A DNA stretch of 64,000 nucleotides from Streptomyces sp. NBC_01306 (GTDB lineage Bacteria; Actinomycetota; Actinomycetes; Streptomycetales; Streptomycetaceae): positions 2,793,501-2,857,500 of the forward strand of contig NZ_JAPEPC010000001.1 of assembly GCF_026340465.1 (NCBI RefSeq), written 5' to 3'. A model generated the notes under the pieces. That model made no database searches, was not told the origin of the DNA, and was given only the letters and a program-made list of their open reading frames with translations. Made by a program: the position numbers and the translations under genes. Positions within the stretch are counted from its first letter, which is position 1. Every line of letters begins with the position of its first letter. This document shows positions 26,503 through 34,471 of the stretch, in pieces.

Positions 26503-27231
26503 TTAGTGGGAAGCAACCGTGACCACGGCTGCTTCCCCTGCGGATGCGGCCTGCGACAGGGCAGCGGCGTCGGCGTTGTCGACCAGGAGGGTGACCGCGA
26601 GATTGCCGCTGCTGATGGTGGAGTCGTTGGGCTTGTCGGCCTGGCTGACGGTGGCCCGGTTCACGATGATGCCGCCACCGGAGGACCCGGAGTTGCTGGA
26701 CGAACCGGACTGGCTGCCGCTGCTGCTGGAGCCGCTACGGTCGCCCACCCGGTAGACGGTGACGGTGTCGCCGGCCTTGATCCCGACGGGGTACTGGCCG
26801 TCCTTGAGGGAGAGTCCGACGACGGCCTTGCCCGCGGGGGTGCCCTTTTCGCCGGTGAACATCTCGCCCACCAGGAGGGACCCGGAGTAGAGGGCGCTCC
26901 TGGCGGTGAGGGTCTTCTCGACGGTGCCGAGCTGGTCCCACTTGATGTAGTTGATCGAGTTGTCGTTGGCGACCATCACCGACGTGACGTCGCTACTCGT
27001 GATGGCCTGGCCCGCCTCGACGTTGTGCGTCAGTTTGGCGACCTCGACCCGGTTGCCGGCCCGGAGCACCAGCACGGTGGCTCCCAGCGCGCCGACGAGG
27101 ATCAGCAGGACGGCGAGCGCGGCGAGGGCGGGTTTGCGTTCACGGGCGACGGTGGGAAGCCGCTCACCGGCCGACTGGGCGGGTGAGGGAACCCTGTGGT
27201 TGCCTGCACCCGTGCGCTCCTGGACCTTCAC
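26503..27231 (-). CDS. CpaB/RcpC-like SAF-domain protein
   Basis: 242 residues from GTG 27231 with GGGGAG upstream. It has a basic N-terminus and one membrane segment (LAALAVLLILVGALGATVLVL, about 35-57). The SAF domain NVEAGQAITSSDVTSV and a second domain with GIKAGDTVTVYRVGDR, interrupted by a Ser/Gly-rich linker, lie outside. CpaB/RcpC proteins interact with the pilus channel. First gene of the tad operon. Confidence 0.85.
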   Translation of the reverse strand: MKVQERTGAGNHRVPSPAQSAGERLPTVARERKPALAALAVLLILVGALGATVLVLRAGNRVEVAKLTHNVEAGQAITSSDVTSVMVANDNSINYIKWDQLGTVEKTLTARSALYSGSLLVGEMFTGEKGTPAGKAVVGLSLKDGQYPVGIKAGDTVTVYRVGDRSGSSSSGSQSGSSSNSGSSGGGIIVNRATVSQADKPNDSTISSGNLAVTLLVDNADAAALSQAASAGEAAVVTVASH

Positions 27232-28146
27232 GCCGCTTCTCCCCGAATCCCCGAAATGTTTCTCTGCGACATATAGCGAGTCGACTTCGCCGCCATTTAT
27301 CCGGTTCCGATTCCCAGGCCACCGGAGGCTGTCAAGTCATCGCACCGTAGCAGCAGCACATAAGCGCCTCAAGACGAGATAAGGATCGCGAACTTCACGC
27401 GCATCGCCAGGATCGGTCCAAACCGGTCAGAAACGACGGGCCTTGAGGGCCACCCAAAGATTCACGAGATTTCCCCGTAGCCGCTGCACGACAGGGCATC
27501 GCCCGTTGCATCCGCCAACCCTTCACGGAGATCCGCCGATCGGGGCCCACCAGCCAGCAGGGACCCCGGAGATTGGCGATGCACACGCAAATACCAACGA
27601 CCCCCGGCGTCCGCATCCCCCTCACAACTGGGCAGTTGAGGCCCGGGAGGGAGTGACAGCACCGCGGCCGGAACCGTGACGCGGGCCCCGCCGCGAACGC
27701 TCGCCCCGCACCGGGGGCTCGCCCGGCGCGAACTCGACGCGATCCGGGCGCGATCCGGGCGCGATCCGGGCGTGCCCCGAGTCCGAAGCGCCCCCGAACC
27801 CGGTCCGAGCCGCCGGGCTACGAGATGACGGCAGCAGCCCACTCGCCGGCCACCCGGCCGCCCAGCAGCCCAGCAGCCCAGCACCCCAGGAATATGTGAA
27901 GCGTGAACAAAGCGTAATCAAGACGGAACCTTCCCCCAGCCCCGAAGCGCTCCAGCCCCCAGAAGCCGCAGGAACACCAGGCGACAGCCGTCGAACACCG
28001 ACCCCCACGCGCCCCGGCTCGCACCATTCGCCCCAATCATCACCCGGGCCACGCCCTGCGCGGCGAATTCGCTCTGGTGAAACCAAGTACCGCCCGGATA
28101 GCGTCGATTACCGCAAGCTCACCACCCATCACGCCGGGAGTCGCCC
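27232..28146. promoter_or_regulatory. Long intergenic region between tad operon and cassette 3
   Basis: A 915-bp region with no convincing gene; the open frames are Arg/Pro-rich shadows. It must hold the divergent promoters of the tad operon and the A3-B3 cassette. Three perfect 11-bp copies of GCGATCCGGGC lie at 27739-27771, and CCCAGCAG repeats lie near 27862-27880. Confidence 0.5.
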
Positions 28147-28806
28147 GTGAACCGCCGCACTCTGCCTGCTGCCGCCGCCCTAGCGACGGCGGCAGCCCTT
28201 CTGCTGACCGCATGCGGCGGAGGTGACGACCACAAGTCGACGAAGCCAGACAAGATCGCGGGGGCTGACGAGGGGGCTTCGAAGTCGCCTTCACCGAGTG
28301 CTTCGGCTTCAAGTGGCGCTCCGGGGCGTCCGAAGGTAACCCTGCCGTCCGATGTCAGCGACACCTTCAGCCCCGAGAAGACGGGTGATGCCACCCAGGA
28401 CGCAATCCTCGGTGACAACGCCGCATACGTGAGAGCCCTGGATGCCGCGATAGTCGCCAGCAAACCGGAACTTCCCGCCCTGGAGTTCTACACGGAAGGG
28501 GAAGGTGCCGCCTCGTCACAGGAATGGGTGCAGTCTTTCGTGGACAGCGGGCGCACCATCACCGGAGCAACTCGATACTACAACCGAAAGGTGACGGTCA
28601 AGAACAAGACTGCTGCATCTATCAGTTACTGCGGAGATGAGAGCAAGGGTTACAGCAAGGTGATTAAAACGGGGAAGATCGAGAAAACCAAGGTGACCAA
28701 TCAGAGCTATGTTGCCTACGGCGTCCAGGTCCAGCGGAACGCCCAAGGAGTCTGGGAAACGATGAAGATCAGTTCCGCTCGTGGGGCAGCGTCATGCCAA
28801 CCCTGA
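28147..28806 (+). CDS. Lipoprotein, family A, copy 3
   Basis: 219 residues from GTG 28147. The signal peptide ends LLLTACGG. The mature part aligns with the other copies: KIAGADEGASKSPS, RPKVTLPSDV, AYVRALDAA, LPALEFYTEGEG, TRYYNRKVTV, ISYCGDESKGYSKVIKTGKI and a final Cys in ASCQP. It is divergent from the tad operon and overlaps B3 by 13 bp. Confidence 0.8.
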   Translation: MNRRTLPAAAALATAAALLLTACGGGDDHKSTKPDKIAGADEGASKSPSPSASASSGAPGRPKVTLPSDVSDTFSPEKTGDATQDAILGDNAAYVRALDAAIVASKPELPALEFYTEGEGAASSQEWVQSFVDSGRTITGATRYYNRKVTVKNKTAASISYCGDESKGYSKVIKTGKIEKTKVTNQSYVAYGVQVQRNAQGVWETMKISSARGAASCQP

Positions 28807-29846
28807 AGCGCGCCAAGCGGGCACTGGCCGTCGGCGCGACCATAAGCGCCTCACTGATGCTTCTCACCGCGCCCGCCCACGCCGACAAAACGCCAGGAGG
28901 CGGCGGTGGAAGCGTGGGTAGCGGTTCGGCCTCGGGTGACTCCAGCGGCCACGACGTCTCGGCTCAGGCCACGGGCAGCACGGTTCAGACCGATACGCAC
29001 AACAATGGCAGTGGACCGTCGGTCGGCCCGCTGGCTCCCGTTGGTAATTGGACTCCCCCACCATGCTGGTACGCCCCGAGATACTCAGCTACGGAGTTCA
29101 AGAAGCTTGAAGAACACACGTGGTCACTTGAGTCGACGGGCTACGAATGGGATGCCCAGCAGCGTCGTCACTACGCAGAGGGCCACCCTTACAAGGACTT
29201 CAACCTTGCCAAGAAGGACAAGGGTTACTGGTGGGAGTCTGACTCAGACAAGAGTTACCCGCCGGGGTGGGACTCATGCACCAAGCCCACGTTCTGGGTG
29301 GACAACGGAGACCCTCCCCCGGCAGATACGCCTCAAGCCGTGACTCCAGAGATCCTCGCGGAGATCGCGTACGCAGCTGTCCGCGTGCCTGACACTCATG
29401 TCGCCCTCGCACCCAATGGCGCCTCCAAGGTGAATCTGCCCACCTGGGCCTGGCTGGACAAAACAGACTTCAAACCGGTCTCTGTCCGGGCCTACGTTCC
29501 GCTCACCGGGATGAATGCCACCACGACTGCCACTCCGACGTCCCTGAAAATCGAACCTGGCACTCCCGACGCTGAGCTTTACCCCGGCTCGGGTGAGTGC
29601 ACCTTCAACGGGGACGGTTCGATCGGCACTCCATACGTGAAGGGCGACGCGGACAAGACCCCACCTTGCGGGCTCACTTACCTCCGTGCCTCCGGCTCCG
29701 ACGGTCCGTACAAGCTGAAGGCCACCATTACCTGGAAAATCAGCTGGACCGGCACCGGCCAGCCCAAGCCAAAGGACCTCCCCGACGGCACCTTCGGCAC
29801 CACCCAGGACGTAACAGTCGACGAGATCCAGGCCATCAACCGCTGA
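28794..29846 (+). CDS. Exported protein, family B, copy 3
   Basis: 350 residues with a signal peptide (LMLLTAPAHA). Family B landmarks: NWTPPPCWYAPRYS, GYWWES, CTKPTFWVD, ILAEIAYAAVRVPDTHVAL, KVNLPTWAWLDK, ECTFNGDGSIGTPY, CGLTY and DEIQAINR at the end. A Ser/Gly-rich region follows the signal peptide. Function unknown. Together with A3, the PH-like gene and C2 it forms a same-strand series. Confidence 0.8.
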   Translation: MPTLKRAKRALAVGATISASLMLLTAPAHADKTPGGGGGSVGSGSASGDSSGHDVSAQATGSTVQTDTHNNGSGPSVGPLAPVGNWTPPPCWYAPRYSATEFKKLEEHTWSLESTGYEWDAQQRRHYAEGHPYKDFNLAKKDKGYWWESDSDKSYPPGWDSCTKPTFWVDNGDPPPADTPQAVTPEILAEIAYAAVRVPDTHVALAPNGASKVNLPTWAWLDKTDFKPVSVRAYVPLTGMNATTTATPTSLKIEPGTPDAELYPGSGECTFNGDGSIGTPYVKGDADKTPPCGLTYLRASGSDGPYKLKATITWKISWTGTGQPKPKDLPDGTFGTTQDVTVDEIQAINR

Positions 29847-30046
29847 CCACCTCTCAGCTCGCCCGCATCGGCTCCACCGAGGTCCCAGCGGGCGAGCCGC
29901 GACAACGATGCAGGTACAAGGCCTACGTCCAGCCGGGCCCGCCCACATCCGCGCTGGCGGAACGGGAGCCCCAGTGGATAGCGTCGTACGGCTGGAGTCG
30001 GCGCGGCAGGGCTCCCGGGCCGGGCCGCCCGCCCCGGCGAAATCCG

Positions 30047-30607
30047 ATGTCGTCAACCGCTGAGGCAGACCCGAGAATCATGTATCTGGAAAAGTCCCCC
30101 AAGACCTGGTCGGCCATCTGCATTGCCCTCTACCTGGTCGGGATCGCCTATCTGGGCGCGGACACCATTCCGGACGAAATCGGTCTGTGGCTGGGGCTGT
30201 CGGCGCTGTTTCTCGTTGTACTGCTGCCATGCCTTGCCATCCCCATCTCCAAGGCCGTCTACCAGCGCATCCGAATCGACGGGGGGACCCTCCGCGTCGG
30301 CCGCGAGCGCATCCCGCTCGCCGAAGTGGACCCGGCCTCGGTTCAGGCCGCGCTCCAGGGCGCCGTACCGACACCGATGGAGCGCTACGCAACCTCAACC
30401 GCCGCCATCGACGCACCGGCGCCGGGCCTACGGGCAGCCGAGCGCGGCGGCCCTCGCCTGGTCGGTGGCGGCTGGGCTGTCCCGATGGGCATGGACAGCG
30501 TGACGATCTCCACCCGCCAGGGGGAATTGCTGCTGATCGCCACCCGGAACCGCACCGCCTTCCTGACAGCCCTGGCGAACGGGACAGCCGGACGCGGCAA
30601 CTCCTGA
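30047..30607 (+). CDS. DUF3093-like membrane protein with PH-like domain
   Basis: 186 residues. Two membrane helices (about 22-66: ICIALYLVGIAYLG and LGLSALFLVVLLPCLAIPI) precede the strand set IRIDGGTLRVGRERIPLAEV and MDSVTISTRQGELLLIATRN, typical of actinobacterial DUF3093/PH-like proteins. It shares its plan with 17010-17708. The start is uncertain (ATG 30047 with a weak ribosome site, or ATG 30080). It is placed between family B copy 3 and family C copy 2. Confidence 0.65.
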   Translation: MSSTAEADPRIMYLEKSPKTWSAICIALYLVGIAYLGADTIPDEIGLWLGLSALFLVVLLPCLAIPISKAVYQRIRIDGGTLRVGRERIPLAEVDPASVQAALQGAVPTPMERYATSTAAIDAPAPGLRAAERGGPRLVGGGWAVPMGMDSVTISTRQGELLLIATRNRTAFLTALANGTAGRGNS

Positions 30608-30712
30608 GGCAGCCGGCTACGCCTTCCGCCGGCTCGAACCGGACGTCCCGCCGGAAGGCCGTGCCGCTAGGGTCGGACCATCTCGCCCGTCAGTTCGGCC
30701 CAGGAGGTAACG

Positions 30713-31408
30713 GTGGCATTCGGCAAGGGCAAAAAGGCTGGAGAGCCTGCGGTGGAGCCCGTCGAGTGGGCAACCGTCGGGAAGTTCATCGTCAGTACCG
30801 TGGAACGTCCCGTGACCCACAAACAGAAGAAGGCCGTCAGCGGCCCGCGCGCGCTGCGCGTACCCCAGGGCGGAACCGAATTCCCGGTCAACGCCCCCTG
30901 CGCCTACCTGGCACGCTCGGCCCAGTTCGGTACGGAGTCCCCGGCCGGCGATCACACCCTGTACGAGGACCCGGAGAACCGGCAGCTGCTCTGCTCGGTC
31001 GACGCACCCCAAGCCGTGGGCGACGAGCGCCACCACGTCGTACGCGACAGCCAGGGGCAGGTCATCGGCACCCTGCGGCGCATCCCGCCCAAGAAGCCGT
31101 TCAGGCACACCTGGTGTCTCGACCAGCCGGGGCACCCGGAGATCACCGGCCGCAACGAGCTCGTCGGCGGCAACTCCAAGACGGAACGGGTCGCGCGGGT
31201 CGCCATCAAGGCCACCCTGGGGCTGGTGACATCCGTACTCGACGGTGGCGGGGACGGCAGCGACCAGTCCATGCGGCCCCGCACTCTGGAATGGCGGGTC
31301 GGCGACCACGTGGTGATGGTCTCCGAGGGGAGCAACGAGGTGAGGATCGAGGCCGACTGGATCGACCGCCGACTCGCCTTCGCATTTGCGCTCGTGGGCG
31401 ACAAGTAG
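30713..31408 (+). CDS. Family C protein, copy 2 (LURP-one/tubby-like appearance)
   Basis: 231 residues from GTG 30713 with AGGAGG upstream. It is a paralogue of 17823-18542: MAFG start, VEPVEW, PRALRVPQGG, HHVVRDSQGQVIGTLRR, RHTWCLDQPGHPEI and RRLAFAFALVG at the end. Strand order (VVRDSQGQVIGTL, then FRHTWCL) looks like a LURP-one/tubby-like barrel. No signal peptide, so likely cytoplasmic or membrane-associated. In both copies C is physically linked to an A-B cassette. Confidence 0.7.
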   Translation: MAFGKGKKAGEPAVEPVEWATVGKFIVSTVERPVTHKQKKAVSGPRALRVPQGGTEFPVNAPCAYLARSAQFGTESPAGDHTLYEDPENRQLLCSVDAPQAVGDERHHVVRDSQGQVIGTLRRIPPKKPFRHTWCLDQPGHPEITGRNELVGGNSKTERVARVAIKATLGLVTSVLDGGGDGSDQSMRPRTLEWRVGDHVVMVSEGSNEVRIEADWIDRRLAFAFALVGDK

Positions 31409-31554
31409 GCCTGACTCAGGGCAAAAGCAGCCGGTCAGGAACCGTGGATGTTCCGTCGGTGTCCGATGTGACGAGCAGTTCCACGGATATCCTGGCTGCC
31501 CGGACGCGGGCTGTTCCGGGACTGCGGCAGTGAATTCTGAGGGGGACAGAAACC

Positions 31555-32985
31555 ATGAGGATGGCCAATCCGGATGACCTTGACCATCTTGCCAAGCTCA
31601 TTGATGGCAAAGGCGGCGTACAGGACAAACTTGACGAGGCGTTTACCAGAGCATCGAACCTCGGGGTCACCAGCCATCTGACGACTCTCAAGCCCTTGCG
31701 CTCCTGGGCCAAGGACACCGGACCCGATCTCCGAAGGCGCGCTTCGATCGCGCGCCTCGAAAGCGGTGACCCGGAGGCCGGGGCGCGATGGGCCGGCTTC
31801 TCCCCCAAGGACCTGGCCAAGTACCTCAAGGACCACGACGGCAAAGGGCTCTCGCCCGACGAGATCCTTTTGGCCAACTCGGTGGCGGCGAGCGACGATC
31901 CGAAGGCCGACGCGTTCAAGAGGCAGTCCAACGAGTCCCTGAACGACTGGATCAGCCGTATCAAGGCGCACGCTCTGGAACAGATACCGGGGCTCGCACC
32001 GCACGCCGCGACGATCGTCTCCATTCTCGATCTCTACGGTGACTGGAAATCCGTCGGTGGGACCACGGCCGTGGTCACGATGCAGGGTGCGGCACTGACC
32101 AAGGTCCTGGTCGGCAACTCCCTGAAATCGGGCGTCCTCGTCCCCTGGAAGAACCGTATCGGCACAGCACTCGCGGGCCGTAACAACAGCCTGCTGAAGT
32201 GGTCCGGCAACAAGATCATCAACTACGCCCCGAAGATCCGGTCGCTCGGTGCGCCCGGCAGCTGGTTCCCCAGCAAGCTCAGCCAGTTCGCGCAGAAGAT
32301 CCCCGGCACCCGGGGCATGGTGGGCGACTGGACCGGCGCGGGCTACGACGCGGCGCGCGGGCTGAAGTTCATGGACTCGCCCATCTGGAAGGGCTTGACG
32401 GTCAACAAGGCCATCAACTTCCTCGTGGGTTCCGATGAGTTGGCGGCCAAGTACGGCGGCCTGACCCATGCAGGCCAGGCGGTGTCGCGGGCCGGCAATG
32501 CCAACCTGATCCGGGTGGGCGCCAACGCCTTCAAGGACGGCCGACTCGCCAACCTCGGCCGCACCGCGTCACTGACCAAGGGCCTGGGGGCCGCCAGCAA
32601 GGTCACCGGCGCCATGCGCGGTCTGGGCATCGCGGGGAGCGCGGCGTCGACCGTGTTCAGTGCGGCGAATGTGATCGCGCAGGGAAATCCGGTCACCGCC
32701 TTCAAGAAGAAGGGCGCGGGTTACGTCGCGGACGTCGCCGAGGTGGGCTTCAACGCCTCCATGACAGCCGCCATGATTGCCCCTAACCCGATCACCATCG
32801 GCCTCGCCGTCGGTACGGGAATTATTTACGGCGGCGCCAAGGTCGTCGAACACTGGGACGACATCAAAAAGGGCGCGGGGAAGGCCGCGGACTGGGTTGG
32901 GGACAAGGCCAAGAAGGTCGGCTCCGGCATCGCGGACGGCGCGAAGAGCATCGCCAAACACGCGAATCCGATGAGCTGGTTCTGA
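31555..32985 (+). CDS. Candidate T7SS effector, family D, copy 1
   Basis: 476 residues from ATG 31555 (GAGGGGGAC upstream). The N-terminus NPDDLDHLAKLIDGKGGVQD is a helical start resembling secretion-signal regions. A helical middle contains LRSLGAPGSWFPSKL and FLVGSDELAAKYGGLTHAGQ. The C-terminal 130 residues hold two hydrophobic stretches (IAGSAASTVFSAANVI and ASMTAAMIAPNPITIGLAVG) and a GTGIIYGGAKVVEHW turn. An amphipathic tail rich in GKAADWVGDKAK and IADGAKSIAKHA follows, ending MSWF. Paralogue: 34472-35854. No catalytic motif. A membrane-inserting toxin is a reasonable hypothesis, but not shown. Confidence 0.65.
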   Translation: MRMANPDDLDHLAKLIDGKGGVQDKLDEAFTRASNLGVTSHLTTLKPLRSWAKDTGPDLRRRASIARLESGDPEAGARWAGFSPKDLAKYLKDHDGKGLSPDEILLANSVAASDDPKADAFKRQSNESLNDWISRIKAHALEQIPGLAPHAATIVSILDLYGDWKSVGGTTAVVTMQGAALTKVLVGNSLKSGVLVPWKNRIGTALAGRNNSLLKWSGNKIINYAPKIRSLGAPGSWFPSKLSQFAQKIPGTRGMVGDWTGAGYDAARGLKFMDSPIWKGLTVNKAINFLVGSDELAAKYGGLTHAGQAVSRAGNANLIRVGANAFKDGRLANLGRTASLTKGLGAASKVTGAMRGLGIAGSAASTVFSAANVIAQGNPVTAFKKKGAGYVADVAEVGFNASMTAAMIAPNPITIGLAVGTGIIYGGAKVVEHWDDIKKGAGKAADWVGDKAKKVGSGIADGAKSIAKHANPMSWF

Positions 32986-33004
32986 TGAGCTGGTTCTGAC
33001 ACTG

Positions 33005-33030
33005 GGGCGCCGGTTCCCGGGCCGGCGCCC
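33005..33030 (+). terminator. Hairpin terminator after family D copy 1
   Basis: Arms GGGCGCCGG and CCGGCGCCC around an 8-nt loop lie 20 bp after the stop. Just before it the stop region carries a 14-bp tandem duplication of ATGAGCTGGTTCTG. Confidence 0.6.
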
Positions 33031-33090
33031 GCTTCGGACCTGTCGGGTCCCGTCCCCCGCATCCACAGGGCATCCGGCCTGTGGACCTCG

Positions 33091-33693
33091 TCAGACCCGC
33101 CGGCGCAACCTGCCGTACAGCATGAATGACTCCATTCCGGCGCAGAGTCCGGCACAGGTCCACAGCATTCCGGCGGAGAGCCCGTTGACCGAACCGGCCA
33201 GACGCGGATACAGCCAACCAGTCGGGTCCTCGACCAGCGTGACGCGCTGCCCCGGCCGGCTGTTCTTGGAGCAGCCGCTGTCGTCATCCACGGAATAGAC
33301 CGCGGACCGCGCCACGTCGATGCGCTTCACTCCGCAGGTGTAGCCGTCGTCGCCGTGCTTGCGGTGATAACTGTCGACGCCGGAGATCACGGCGTCATGC
33401 CGGACTCCGCGCTGTCCCATGACGTAGTCGTTGAGAGCGGGACCGAGGAAGAGCATCAGAGCGAACCCGAGGGCGGCGACACATGCGCCCGGGCCCGCGC
33501 CACACATGGCCCAGGCGATGCAGAGGACGATCATCGCGAGGAACGCAGAGAGCAGCATGACCAGCGTGCCCTGCCGCTGCGCGAGCCAGCCACAACCGGC
33601 GAGGGCGAGCGGCCCGAGGATCATGGTGCCCATGGTTCCGGGCCATCTTCGCGGGCGGGTGGAGGGCGGCGTTGCTACTCGGGCATGCTCCAT
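33091..33693 (-). CDS. Membrane protein (DUF3592-like appearance)
   Basis: About 200 residues if ATG 33693 (MEHARV) is used; starts at 33768 or 33837 would lengthen a non-conserved N-terminus. Membrane helices lie at about 24-42, 46-65 and 67-90 (LGFALMLFLGPALND). A small extracytoplasmic domain with paired Cys (DDGYTCGV, SGCSK) contains the segment PGQRVTLVEDPTGWLYPRLA, and a last helix precedes YGRLRRRV. Such layout recalls DUF3592-type membrane proteins. It is convergent with family D copy 1 and upstream in direction of nothing else, so it may be a membrane immunity protein, an inference from position only. Confidence 0.5.
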   Translation of the reverse strand: MEHARVATPPSTRPRRWPGTMGTMILGPLALAGCGWLAQRQGTLVMLLSAFLAMIVLCIAWAMCGAGPGACVAALGFALMLFLGPALNDYVMGQRGVRHDAVISGVDSYHRKHGDDGYTCGVKRIDVARSAVYSVDDDSGCSKNSRPGQRVTLVEDPTGWLYPRLAGSVNGLSAGMLWTCAGLCAGMESFMLYGRLRRRV

Positions 33694-33861
33694 GCCGCCC
33701 GGTTCTGTCTTTGTCACTTCGATTCCGGCCTGTTTCTTCGGCAGCTTATTCTGACGTGCGCCGACCATCACAATTTGGTATCGGAGAGGGTCAGATCGGT
33801 TAGTGAGATCCCAGTTCCACAATGCATGGAGAGGCACCCAGGCCCTTCCGTCCTTCCGTCG

Positions 33862-34455
33862 TTAACACGAAGGTTCGCTACTGTTGTACGTGATAAGCCT
33901 GATCGGCACCATCGAAGCTGCACCAGCCAGCGTTAGGGAACTCGTGTCGACTTCTTCGAAGATGACAGCTAGCGCCAGAGAGAGTGCATCTAGACTGCCC
34001 GAGGCGACGCCTGCGGTCACTACGCCAGTTCTGCGAATGTGCCTTCCTGGAGTGAGAGTAACTCTGCCAGACTCGCTCTTCAGCTCAGAACCTTTACCCA
34101 CACCGAAATATGTATAAGAAAACTTTCGCCCCTGATAATCGAGTTGTAGCGCGCGGGACTTCGGTCGCACGCCCAGTAGATTTCGCTCCATAGCGACAGA
34201 AGATCCGTCCACATGGAGTGTGGACGCTTGGAGACCAGGCCGCCCCGCCCCACGCCCCCGAAATACTGCATCCGGGACTCCATCGCCCGTCACAAGAGCC
34301 CGGCTCACCGTAGGGCCTTCTCTCCGCTTGCGCGATTCGGCCGGGCAAAGAACCGTCACCTCGCCAAAGTCGCCCACCGGACCCTGTCTACCTACACCCC
34401 GCTCGTCCCGGAAAGGAACCAATTCAAAGCGAAAATTATCCACCTTCTCCACCAT
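33862..34455 (-). CDS. Unknown protein downstream of family D copy 2, candidate immunity
   Basis: 197 residues from ATG 34455, only 17 bp after the stop of the family D copy 2 gene and on the same strand, so co-transcribed. The sequence has no recognised motif: alternating strands (FRFELVPFRDE, ALQLDYQGRKFSYTYFGVG) and a hydrophobic C-terminal part (GSLDALSLALAVIF). Its bases are clearly less GC-rich at third positions than neighbouring core genes, a sign of recent transfer. Position suggests an immunity or chaperone partner for the effector-like protein. The function is otherwise unknown. Confidence 0.5.
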   Translation of the reverse strand: MVEKVDNFRFELVPFRDERGVGRQGPVGDFGEVTVLCPAESRKRREGPTVSRALVTGDGVPDAVFRGRGAGRPGLQASTLHVDGSSVAMERNLLGVRPKSRALQLDYQGRKFSYTYFGVGKGSELKSESGRVTLTPGRHIRRTGVVTAGVASGSLDALSLALAVIFEEVDTSSLTLAGAASMVPIRLITYNSSEPSC

Positions 34456-34471
34456 CCTTCGTTTCTGCTTT

